Source of the DNA: CAYLTX01 sp046545675 | Lineage (GTDB): Bacteria > Myxococcota_A > Bradymonadia > Bradymonadales > Bradymonadaceae | Reading direction: 5' to 3' | Assembly (NCBI GenBank): GCA_046545675.1 | Contig: JBKGZI010000388.1 | Coordinates: 1 to 5,539, forward strand | DNA length: 5,539 bases | Shown here: piece by piece, positions 1 through 4,527 of the stretch | How the letters are laid out: each line of letters begins with the position of its first letter | Numbering within the stretch: position 1 is the first letter of the stretch | The notes under the pieces: generated by a model | Told to the model about the DNA's origin: nothing | Databases searched by the model: none | The model's input: only the letters and a program-made list of their open reading frames with translations | Position numbers and translations under genes: made by a program

Positions 1-251
1 CCCATATCGACCGATAGCGAGACCTCCGACTCCCAGACCACCTGTGAGGAGGAGGCGTCCGGGTAGATCCTGAAGGTCACCTGCGTTTCGCCGTCGATGG
101 CCTGTCCGTCGCTGTCGGTCAGCAGCCCCTGCACAGGCACTTGAATGGGCGTGCCGGCCAGCGCGGGCGCAGAGATGAGCGCGACCGCGGCGGTCAAAAG
201 CGCTGCGAGCCACCGGGCGTATCGAGTATGGGCGCGTGTCGAATCTTTCAT
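1..251 (-). CDS. Secreted protein with surface/tail-fibre-like N-terminal module (partial, C-terminus outside window)
   Basis: The reading frame runs from ATG at 251-249 off the window edge, giving 83 complete codons with no stop. Residues 1-32 form a Sec signal peptide: MKDSTRAHTRYAR is the basic n-region, residues 14-28 are hydrophobic, and APALA is a signal peptidase I site, so cleavage is likely after Ala32. The mature start has the pattern V-Q-G-x-L-T-D-x-x-G-x-x-x-x-G, then a beta-strand-like V-T-F-R-I-Y and a W-E-S-E segment. Comparable openings occur in deltaproteobacterial secreted proteins, some annotated as tail-fibre-domain or collagen-like; this is recalled family resemblance, not a search result. 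A good ribosome binding site (GAGGAGA on the minus strand, 265-259) lies 7 nt before the ATG and fixes the start. The gene lies 126 bp downstream of the lipoprotein gene on the same strand and may share its transcript. The signal peptide and start are well supported; the function is not known. Confidence 0.8.
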   Translation of the reverse strand, partial: MKDSTRAHTRYARWLAALLTAAVALISAPALAGTPIQVPVQGLLTDSDGQAIDGETQVTFRIYPDASSSQVVWESEVSLSVDM

Positions 252-258
252 CGTCCTG

Positions 259-265
259 TCTCCTC
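259..265 (-). promoter_or_regulatory. Ribosome binding site of the 251-1 secreted-protein gene
   Basis: Read on the minus strand this is GAGGAGA, a near-ideal Shine-Dalgarno sequence, 7 nt before the ATG at 251. It is the main reason for calling this edge-truncated frame a real gene. The stretch 266-340 behind it is clearly more AT-rich than its surroundings and may hold a promoter, but I could not find a convincing -35/-10 pair. No terminator is visible between this gene and the lipoprotein gene (252-377). Confidence 0.7.
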
Positions 266-377
266 TATATTCTGTCGTACTCATACTTTTCTTTATGAAA
301 ATAGCTACGTTTCAGGCGCTTAGTTTGGTTAGAAACCTATTTGGCTCAGGCATTCGCCCAGCGCGTCATCGCCGGCG

Positions 378-878
378 TTACTCCGACCCCTGTCCGTGCT
401 GGACGCTGCCCGCGCCCATACGGATGCGGTGCTCGGGGGTGTCGAGCGTGGCACCGCTGCCGCGCGGGCCGACGAGGAGCCGGATCTGGTGCTTGGGCGT
501 CTCCAGGCGTGCTCCACCGCTGCTGGGGGCCACGTTCGAGGTCTGCGGCGGGGGCGGGCCGTCGGCGTCGGGCTGATCGTCGGCGTCGGGTGGGTCGTCG
601 GCGTCGGGTGGGTCGTCGGCGTCGGGTTGGCCGTCGGCGTCGGGTTGGCCGTCGGCGTCGGGCTCCGAGACGCTATTCGAGTTCTCGGCAGGCGCGTCAC
701 CCTGCGCGCAGCCGCTGAGTCCGGCGGCGCCGATCATGAGGGCGACCAACGCGACGGCGACGAGCCTCGGAAGTGCCTGTGATGGCAGAGGCAAATACGT
801 TCGGGCCGACCGCTCCGATTGAAGGCGGCACACCGAATCGAGAAGCGGTTTTATGCACGTCATGGCTAAAGATCCCAT
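378..878 (-). CDS. Predicted lipoprotein with Pro-Asp-Ala-Asp tandem repeats and duplicated C-terminal motif
   Basis: A 166-aa frame ending in TAA (380-378). Residues 37-56 are hydrophobic and end in the lipobox L54-S-G-C57, so Cys57 should be lipidated and the protein membrane-anchored. Ala at +2 gives no inner-membrane retention signal, so the outer membrane is likely. Residues 58-71 are a short linker. Residues 72-107 are six hexapeptides of the form [EQP]PDAD[GD], followed by PPPP, a typical extended acidic spacer in deltaproteobacterial lipoproteins. Residues 122-137 and 142-157 are two copies of a G-A-x-L-[ED]-T-P-x-H-x-I-R motif, the only folded-looking part. The start is uncertain: ATG at 878 leaves an unusually long 36-residue n-region and no clear Shine-Dalgarno. 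ATG at 863 (GGGA about 9 nt upstream) or TTG at 794 are alternatives; TTG gives a more normal signal length but lacks an RBS. It is probably the first gene before 251-1. The role is unknown; surface exposure or partnership with the downstream secreted protein is inference. Confidence 0.8.
   Translation of the reverse strand: MGSLAMTCIKPLLDSVCRLQSERSARTYLPLPSQALPRLVAVALVALMIGAAGLSGCAQGDAPAENSNSVSEPDADGQPDADGQPDADDPPDADDPPDADDQPDADGPPPPQTSNVAPSSGGARLETPKHQIRLLVGPRGSGATLDTPEHRIRMGAGSVQHGQGSE
408..515 (-). repeat. Duplicated 16-residue motif in the lipoprotein C-terminus
   Basis: Residues 122-137 (GARLETPKHQIRLLVG) and 142-157 (GATLDTPEHRIRMGAG) align without gaps at 9 of 16 identical positions, offset by 20 residues. 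The conserved frame is G-A-x-L-[acidic]-T-P-x-H-x-I-R followed by a hydrophobic residue and a closing G. A Gly start, Ser/Thr-x-x-[HY] centre and Gly close is reminiscent of paired beta-strand motifs near the C-terminus of many bacterial secreted proteins. That comparison is from memory only. Confidence 0.75.
561..668. repeat. Six 18-bp tandem repeats inside the lipoprotein gene
   Basis: Six consecutive 18-bp units each begin with GTCGGCGTCGG on the plus strand, at 561, 579, 597, 615, 633 and 651. Units 2 and 3 are identical, and units 4 and 5 are identical; the variation is confined to the last seven bases. On the coding (minus) strand each unit encodes one PDAD hexapeptide. Because the unit is a multiple of three, gain or loss of copies would change spacer length without shifting the frame. 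Confidence 0.95.
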
Positions 879-1068
879 ATCACTTGGGGCAAAATCGGGT
901 AATCAGATCTGTATAAATAGCATAACTGCGGGTGCGATGCAGCTTGAGCGATAGACTCGAGCGAACTCGACCGTAAATTTGGAGCGAGCCGTGCCTGCGT
1001 TGGGCGCGATGATCCACCTGAGGGATCGCCAGGGGTGCTCCAAGGGGCCGGGATTGGCGAGGAGTCTT
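879..1068. promoter_or_regulatory. Divergent intergenic control region
   Basis: This 190-bp gap separates the minus-strand lipoprotein gene from the plus-strand TamB-like gene, so it should carry both promoters. The clearest element is the AT-rich TATAAAT at 912-918, a good -10 for the plus strand; its complement ATTTATA and the adjacent TATGCT could serve the minus strand. I see no convincing -35 hexamer at proper spacing for either: TTGGGG at 884-889 is about 22 bp from the plus-strand -10. GAGCGA occurs twice (946-951 and 960-965) around a CTCGAG. The reading frame of the TamB-like gene stays open upstream to a TTG at 979, but that start has no ribosome binding site. Confidence 0.4.
1059..1064 (+). 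promoter_or_regulatory. Ribosome binding site deciding the start of the TamB-like gene
   Basis: GAGGAG ends 4 nt before the ATG at 1069. The spacing is tight but usable, and it favours 1069 over ATG 1084 (19 nt away) and over the upstream in-frame TTG at 979. Confidence 0.65.
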
Positions 1069-3087
1069 ATGAATAGTCTCACGATGAAGATCGGCCGAGT
1101 TATCTTGTGGGTGGCGCTCATCCTCTTCGCCGTCGTGGCGATCGGCGCGGTGGCCCTGCAGGCGCCCGCCGTCCAGCAGCGGGTGCTCGTCGAGGTCTCC
1201 GAGCGGGTCGATCAATCCCTCGATGGCGAGTTTCACGCCGATCAATTGAGCGGCTCTTTGTTCGCCGACTTCACGTTGCACGACGTTCGCGTGACCGATG
1301 AACAGGACCGGGAAGTGCTGAGGGCCGATGCGCTCGAAGCCGATTATTCGCTGGTCACTCTGCTATTCGGTCGGACGCGCATCGACCATCTCGGCCTGCA
1401 TAACGCGGTGATCCACGTCACGCGCTATCCCGACGGGACCTACAACCTCACCGAGCTGGCCAAAGAGGAAGCCGAGCCGGGCGAGGACCGCCGGATCGAC
1501 ATCTATCGGGTCAGCGTGACCGAGGGGGAGCTGATCTACGATGACCAATCAGACGACCAGCCCGACCCGATCGTGGCGCGCGAGGTCGAGATGACCGGGA
1601 GCATGCCGGTCATCTCGGGCGAGGAGCTGAACGTGCGCATCGCGGCGGTCGGCTTCGAGCTCGAGGCCGAAGCCCTGCCTCGGCGCATGCCGTTTTATGC
1701 GACGGGGGTGGAGTTCACGCGGGACGCCGAGGCGTTCGAGCTGTCGGTGGCGGATCTGGCCGTCGAGCAGGACTCGGAGTTGCGGGAGTTGTCCGTCGAC
1801 GGTGAGCTCGCCGCCGAGGGGCAGGAAGGCGAAGGATCGTCGAGCGTGGAGCGGTTCTCCGGACGCTTCGAATCGTTGACCGTCGCCCCGCGGCTGGCCG
1901 CGGCGTTCGCGCCGGTGCCTCTGAAATCGCCGGTCACCCTCGAGGCGTCCTTTGGCGGCGATCTGGATTCGGTGGACATCGACGGCCGCGCCCGAACTCG
2001 AGGCAGCGAGCCGTTGGACTTCGACGGCTCGATGAACCTCGACAAGGGCAACTACGAGTTGTCCGGCCAACTCGACGACTTCGATGTCCAGGCGTGGCTC
2101 GAGAGCGATACACCGGCGAGCGTTGGGCGCGGAGAGTTTTCGCTGCAAGGCGACGGTGAAGAGAATACCCTGAGCTTCGACGGCAACGGCGTGCGGGCAC
2201 GTCAGATGGAATTCGACCAGCTCGACGGGCGCGCGGTGTTCACCGGCGATGGGGGCGACGGGTCGGTTGACTACGAGGTGTCGGCGACCGGTTCGGGGAT
2301 GACCATCGTGGACTATTCGGCGGGCACCTTCGACGTCGATCTCGAAGGCTCGCTCGTTCCGGGAGAAGAAGATGCTCGCCGGTCGCTCCAGCGGCTCGAT
2401 GCAGCGGGTTCCATCGGCGTCCAGGACTTCGGCACCAGTGGGATCGAGGCCGGCCGGATCGACACCGAGATCGACCTCAGCGGAAACCTCTCCGCGCTGA
2501 ACGGGTCGATCGACACCACCTTTGGAGGGCTCGGCCTGGGCGAGCAGGAGTTTAGCGGCGCCAGCGTCGCCCTCGATTTGAGCGAGGATCGAGGTTTCCG
2601 GCTCGCTGCGAGCGCCGCGCATGAAGTCTTGCCACAATTGCCCCTCTTTTTTCGCACGAGCGGCTCATACGGCGAGGACTTCAACACTTGGCGGCTGACC
2701 ATGCTCGAGCTCGGCCGGCCCGCCTTTTTGTGGCGCATGTCCGAGCCCAACCGCGTGTTCATCGACGACGGCAAACTCACCGTCGACTCGCTCGTGCTCC
2801 AAAGCGGCGAGCAGAGCGTGACCCTCGACGGGACCTACGACCTGAGCGATCCCGACTCGATCCAGTCGCTATTCGAGGAGTTGGCCGCCAGCGAACTCAT
2901 GGGGCTGCTCGATCCGGAGCAACTCGGCGAGCGCCTGTCCGACGTCCTCGGCGAAGAGTTGCCCGATGAGTTGCCCGGAGATCTGGATAGCTTGCCCGAG
3001 GACCTGCGGGAGGGCGTGCCCGACGAGGTCGAGGACCTCGTGCCCGACCGGCTCAGAGATCGCCTCCCCGAGGGGCTTCGTCGCTGA
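1069..3087 (+). CDS. Short TamB/AsmA-like envelope protein with acidic Pro-Leu repeat tail
   Basis: A 672-aa protein. I chose ATG 1069 because GAGGAG (1059-1064) lies just upstream and the hydrophobic segment then starts near residue 8; the open frame to 979 lacks an RBS. Residues 8-30 form one inner-membrane anchor, so the rest is periplasmic. Residues 34-125 match the TamB/AsmA N-terminal pattern: a helix after the anchor, then L-x-G-S-L-F-x-D-F-x-L-x-D-V-x-V-x-D and strands ending L-F-G-R-T-R-I-D-H-L. The middle (about 130-585) is strand-rich, with the alternating hydrophobic pattern of the TamB beta-groove; the stretch from W-R-L-T-M-L to L-D-G-T-Y is also TamB-like. Known TamB and related AsmA-like proteins bridge the periplasm and help move phospholipids or assemble outer-membrane proteins. 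TamB is usually well over 1,000 residues and ends in a DUF490 beta domain. That domain is absent here; instead residues 625-672 are acidic P[DE]xLxxxL repeats. No tamA/Omp85 gene is adjacent. The family call is moderate; the exact role is unknown. Confidence 0.8.
   Translation: MNSLTMKIGRVILWVALILFAVVAIGAVALQAPAVQQRVLVEVSERVDQSLDGEFHADQLSGSLFADFTLHDVRVTDEQDREVLRADALEADYSLVTLLFGRTRIDHLGLHNAVIHVTRYPDGTYNLTELAKEEAEPGEDRRIDIYRVSVTEGELIYDDQSDDQPDPIVAREVEMTGSMPVISGEELNVRIAAVGFELEAEALPRRMPFYATGVEFTRDAEAFELSVADLAVEQDSELRELSVDGELAAEGQEGEGSSSVERFSGRFESLTVAPRLAAAFAPVPLKSPVTLEASFGGDLDSVDIDGRARTRGSEPLDFDGSMNLDKGNYELSGQLDDFDVQAWLESDTPASVGRGEFSLQGDGEENTLSFDGNGVRARQMEFDQLDGRAVFTGDGGDGSVDYEVSATGSGMTIVDYSAGTFDVDLEGSLVPGEEDARRSLQRLDAAGSIGVQDFGTSGIEAGRIDTEIDLSGNLSALNGSIDTTFGGLGLGEQEFSGASVALDLSEDRGFRLAASAAHEVLPQLPLFFRTSGSYGEDFNTWRLTMLELGRPAFLWRMSEPNRVFIDDGKLTVDSLVLQSGEQSVTLDGTYDLSDPDSIQSLFEELAASELMGLLDPEQLGERLSDVLGEELPDELPGDLDSLPEDLREGVPDEVEDLVPDRLRDRLPEGLRR
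2962..3084 (+). repeat. Degenerate Pro-Leu heptad/octad repeat at the TamB-like C-terminus
   Basis: Residues 632-672 can be read as successive units PDEL, PGDLDSL, PEDLREGV, PDEVEDLV, PDRLRDRL, PEGLRR. Each starts with Pro, usually followed by an acidic residue, with Leu or Val at positions 4 and 7-8. The matching codon pattern is CCC-GA(G/C) followed by CTG/CTC/GTC codons. Charge shifts from strongly acidic to basic in the last two units. Confidence 0.7.
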
Positions 3088-3219
3088 GGCTCGTCATCGC
3101 GCGATGCCCAGCCCAAATAGTACCGAGGTATCTGAGATAGTGTGGAATGAACTCGCGTCAGGTGCTGTTGGAAATAGTGTCGCGACAACAGCAACACCAG
3201 CTAAGGCCCAGAGGCTAAT
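3088..3219 (+). promoter_or_regulatory. Intergenic leader of the small secreted-protein gene, with inverted repeats
   Basis: This 132-bp gap holds a 12-bp perfect palindrome CATCGCGCGATG (3095-3106) just after the TamB-like stop codon. It is flanked by GGCT (3088-3091) and AGCC (3110-3113), so it could fold, but no T-run follows, which makes it a weak terminator candidate. Further on, an 8-bp stem TGCTGTTG (3163-3170) pairs with CAACAGCA (3186-3193), and TGTCGCGACA (3178-3187) is a perfect 10-bp palindrome in and beside its loop. A promoter was not recognisable. Confidence 0.4.
3210..3214 (+). promoter_or_regulatory. Ribosome binding site supporting a TTG start
   Basis: AGAGG lies 5 nt before the TTG at 3220. 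It supports this non-ATG start, which also supplies the basic n-region of the signal peptide. The internal ATG at 3274 would remove that n-region. Confidence 0.55.
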
Positions 3220-3609
3220 TTGGCGCAATCACAGACCGGAGCAACCAGGTGGAGGAAAAACCTGGGGCTGCTTATGGCAGTCACGGCCGGTGCGTTGTGT
3301 TTGGTCGCCGGCGTCTCGAACGCCGCAGCACAGAGTTGCCCGTTGACCGGCTCCGCCGCCGCCGGGTTTGATTGTGGCGAGCACTACACACCGCCGCTGG
3401 CTCTGAATCAGGTCGCCGTGGCCGGCCCGGAGCTTCCATCAGGGACGGGTTCGACGACCGGGCTCGGTCGTGTGGGCTATGCGGACGCGACTTCCTTCCT
3501 CGGACACCATCAGTCGACTGCACCTGCGTATACCCCGCAGTCGTTCCTCAAGCAGCCACTCTTTTACATCGCGCCGAAACAATCGCCGCCCGCCGGGTGG
3601 GCGGGATGA
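3220..3609 (+). CDS. Small secreted protein of unknown function
   Basis: A 129-aa protein starting at TTG with a good RBS. Residues 1-37 form a Sec signal peptide: R10, R12 and K13 are basic, residues 15-31 hydrophobic, and S-N-A-A-A precedes a probable cleavage at Ala37/Gln38. The Cys27 and Cys40 contexts do not match a lipobox, so this is not a predicted lipoprotein. The mature part is about 92 residues, rich in Gly, Pro, Ser, Thr and Ala, with only two cysteines (40 and 52), which could form a disulfide after export. It ends in a Pro/Gly/Trp stretch (PPAGWAG). I do not recognise a family. Codon use resembles the neighbours, so it is not obviously foreign. It lies 132 bp after the TamB-like gene and 123 bp before the TPR gene, all on the plus strand, and shares its reading frame with the TPR gene. 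It may be a periplasmic or released factor; the low-complexity composition leaves room for it being a remnant of a longer gene. Confidence 0.65.
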   Translation: MAQSQTGATRWRKNLGLLMAVTAGALCLVAGVSNAAAQSCPLTGSAAAGFDCGEHYTPPLALNQVAVAGPELPSGTGSTTGLGRVGYADATSFLGHHQSTAPAYTPQSFLKQPLFYIAPKQSPPAGWAG

Positions 3610-3614
3610 GGCGA

Positions 3615-3636
3615 CGCGCGGAGTTCTCTCCGCGTG
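3615..3636 (+). other. GC-rich hairpin after the small secreted-protein gene
   Basis: CGCGCGGAG (3615-3623) pairs with CTCCGCGTG (3628-3636) around a TTCT loop: nine pairs including one G-U. It starts 5 bp after the stop codon, the usual place for a terminator, but the following bases (CGCAAACG) are not a T-run. It may protect the mRNA end, act as a weak terminator, or be part of the leader of the next gene. Confidence 0.5.
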
Positions 3637-3650
3637 CGCAAACGACCAGC

Positions 3651-3665
3651 ACCCTCGATGAGGGT
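3651..3665 (+). other. Hairpin ACCCTC-GAT-GAGGGT covering a Shine-Dalgarno-like sequence
   Basis: A perfect 6-bp stem with a 3-nt loop. Its right arm contains GAGGG, which would be a good ribosome binding site for the ATG at 3670, so folding could hide that site. Confidence 0.5.
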
Positions 3666-3669
3666 AAGA

Positions 3670-3723
3670 ATGCCGATCAACAGGTTTATCGAGCCTGTGA
3701 TCGTGCGAGATCTTGCGATGTAA
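3670..3723 (+). CDS. Possible 17-codon leader ORF upstream of the TPR gene
   Basis: ATG 3670 to TAA 3723 encodes MPINRFIEPVIVRDLAM. GAGGG (3660-3664) lies 5 nt before the ATG, a good Shine-Dalgarno at good spacing. The stop codon overlaps the AAAGG ribosome binding site of the 3733 gene, and only 9 nt separate the stop from the next ATG, an arrangement that would allow translational coupling. No run of a single amino-acid codon suggests classic attenuation. The peptide is too short to judge by codon use, so chance is a real alternative. Confidence 0.3.
   Translation: MPINRFIEPVIVRDLAM
3674..3703 (+). other. Imperfect hairpin in the TPR-gene leader
   Basis: CGATC-A-ACAGG (3674-3684) pairs with CCTGT-GATCG (3694-3703): ten pairs with one bulged A and a 9-nt loop. 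It is the third hairpin in the 123-bp leader and lies inside the possible short ORF. Confidence 0.45.
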
Positions 3724-3726
3724 AGG
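3722..3726 (+). promoter_or_regulatory. Ribosome binding site of the TPR-like gene
   Basis: AAAGG lies 6 nt before the ATG at 3733 and overlaps the stop codon (3721-3723) of the possible leader ORF. Confidence 0.6.
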
Positions 3727-3732
3727 CAGCTT

Positions 3733-4248
3733 ATGAACAACGACACGAACACCTTTGATGGATGCACCGACCATGTCGGCCCGAACGGGTTCGCCGAAAA
3801 CAACCCGAAAGTGGACGCTCAGCTCGAAGAGGAGCTGCGGTGGATGGGCCTCAATATGCTGGCCCTCTTGGGCAAGTATCCGCCGGCGAGCAGCAAATGC
3901 GCTGCATCTCAGCTCATCCTCTTCGCCTCGAACGTCTACGCCGGGGACCACCCCGAGCGTTTCGCGCATATGTGCCGCGGGCTGAAGATGATGACCGAGG
4001 GGCGGTTCCGCCGGGCTCTCGGGGAGTTTGAAGCGGTGCTTCAGGGCCGGGTCGACCGGGGCTTCGAGCCGATGCGAGAGCTCGCCCTTCAGGCACATTC
4101 GCTGTGTCTGCAGCACCTCGACTATGACGACGAGGCGCTCGAGCAATTTACGCGCCTGCTGCACACTAAATTCGAGGAGACGCGCGACTACGGCGAAGGC
4201 GACCACGTCGCCGAACTTCTCGGGCTGGTGCGCTCCGAGGCCAGGTAA
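3733..4248 (+). CDS. Small cytoplasmic TPR-like repeat protein
   Basis: A 171-aa protein with a clear RBS and ATG and no signal peptide or membrane segment, so it is cytoplasmic. After a polar N-terminus (1-27) it is almost wholly helical. Residues 76-109 fit the TPR consensus very well: G83 at position 8, M86 at 11, G90 at 15, F92 at 17, A95 at 20, F99 at 24, and V-L at 27-28. Residues 116-149 fit a second repeat: S123 at 8, D130 at 15, A135 at 20, F139 at 24, L-L at 27-28. The two repeats are offset by 40 rather than 34 residues, so a short insertion separates them. Helices at 28-49 and 53-71 may be a degenerate earlier repeat. TPR proteins are adaptors or chaperones. The length and layout recall small type III secretion chaperone/HrpB1-type proteins, but nothing nearby encodes secretion parts, so this is speculation. 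It is the last gene before a strong terminator; codon use matches its neighbours. Confidence 0.8.
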   Translation: MNNDTNTFDGCTDHVGPNGFAENNPKVDAQLEEELRWMGLNMLALLGKYPPASSKCAASQLILFASNVYAGDHPERFAHMCRGLKMMTEGRFRRALGEFEAVLQGRVDRGFEPMRELALQAHSLCLQHLDYDDEALEQFTRLLHTKFEETRDYGEGDHVAELLGLVRSEAR

Positions 4249-4272
4249 GTAGCTCAATTGCCCCAAAGCCGG

Positions 4273-4291
4273 ACTGGCCCTCATGGCCGGT
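4273..4291 (+). other. Minor hairpin before the terminator
   Basis: ACTGGCC (4273-4279) pairs with GGCCGGT (4285-4291), seven pairs including one G-U, around a CTCAT loop. It sits between the TPR-gene stop codon and the main terminator and has no T-run of its own. Confidence 0.35.
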
Positions 4292-4301
4292 AGGTCATCG
4301 G

Positions 4302-4342
4302 CGCCCCGAGTTGATTCTTTATAATCAGCTCGGGGCGTTTTT
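4302..4342 (+). terminator. Strong intrinsic terminator after the TPR-like gene
   Basis: CGCCCCGAGTTGATT (4302-4316) pairs with AATCAGCTCGGGGCG (4323-4337): 15 pairs with a single G-U wobble and a 6-nt loop CTTTAT, followed at once by TTTTT (4338-4342). A GC-rich stem base next to a T-run is a textbook Rho-independent terminator. It lies 53 bp after the stop codon and faces the plus strand only, since no T-run follows on the minus strand. It isolates the kinase gene from upstream transcription. Confidence 0.93.
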
Positions 4343-4380
4343 GTGTTTGTTCGAGGTGCCGATTTTGGGGGCGCAGTTTT

Positions 4381-4392
4381 TTCTCGCGAGAA
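4381..4392. promoter_or_regulatory. Perfect 12-bp palindrome TTCTCGCGAGAA
   Basis: A perfect inverted repeat with no spacer, about 125 bp upstream of the sigma-54-like element. It could be a binding site for a dimeric regulator. Which regulator is unknown. Confidence 0.4.
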
Positions 4393-4410
4393 TATACCCG
4401 CGCATCTTTT

Positions 4411-4438
4411 TCGCGCTATGATCTAGGTCATATTGCGA
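4411..4438. promoter_or_regulatory. 28-bp dyad, candidate regulator binding site
   Basis: The core TATGATCTAGGTCATA (4417-4432) is a 16-bp palindrome with one mismatched pair. It is extended by outer arms TCGC (4411-4414) and GCGA (4435-4438). Overall 11 of 14 symmetric positions are complementary. Its centre is roughly 110 bp upstream of the transcription start predicted from the -24/-12 element, which is a usual distance for sigma-54 enhancer-binding proteins. Confidence 0.45.
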
Positions 4439-4511
4439 CCGGCGGGCGAAAAAAGTGCGCGATCGTGGCTGGGGTGGCTGCTAGAGGCCGAAAGAATAGA
4501 TGTGCGGGGGC

Positions 4512-4527
4512 TGGATCGGGTTTTGCT
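4512..4527 (+). promoter_or_regulatory. Candidate sigma-54 (-24/-12) promoter of the kinase gene
   Basis: TGGATCGGGTTTTGCT matches the sigma-54 consensus TGGCACG-N4-TTGCW at all but two fixed positions and has the required GG-N10-GC spacing (GG at 4513-4514, GC at 4525-4526). Transcription would start near 4538, about 50 nt before the ATG. The overlapping TTATAA (4527-4532) could be read as a -10, but there is no -35 at the right spacing. Confidence 0.5.

Noticed and set aside
341..782. Plus-strand open frames across the lipoprotein gene (Gly-Val or Arg-rich repeats)
   Set aside because: They are translations of the 18-bp repeat in wrong frames. The minus-strand frame has the lipobox and a sensible layout.
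979..1068. Upstream in-frame extension of the TamB-like gene from a TTG start
   Set aside because: No ribosome binding site; it would put 37 non-signal-like residues before the membrane anchor, while 1069 has GAGGAG upstream.
1549..2637. Long minus-strand open frame (362 codons) opposite the TamB-like gene
   Set aside because: It lies wholly inside a plus-strand gene with clear family features, has a His/Arg-rich composition without domains, and is an expected by-product of high GC content.
3095..3106. Palindrome CATCGCGCGATG as a terminator for the TamB-like gene
   Set aside because: The palindrome has no loop of its own unless inner pairs open, and no T-run follows.
3147..3218. Short plus-strand ORF (23 codons) before the small secreted protein gene
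   Set aside because: The only purine-rich bases directly abut its ATG, leaving no usable Shine-Dalgarno spacing, and it overlaps the stem-loop and the next RBS.
3607..3723. Read-through of the TGA at 3607 to join the secreted protein with downstream sequence in the same frame
   Set aside because: The frame continues only to a TAA at 3721-3723, the added sequence has no domain character, and a GC-rich hairpin alone is weak evidence for recoding.
3564..3803. Minus-strand open frame with a hydrophobic stretch, possible small membrane protein
   Set aside because: It starts at TTG with no ribosome binding site, overlaps two plus-strand genes, and its hydrophobic part is the reverse complement of the structured leader.
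3439..4284. Minus-strand open frame (281 codons) across the small secreted gene, the leader and the TPR gene
   Set aside because: Its codons lie exactly opposite those of both plus-strand genes, which share one frame. It has no ribosome binding site or recognisable domain, while the plus-strand genes have RBSs, a signal peptide or TPR repeats, and a terminator.
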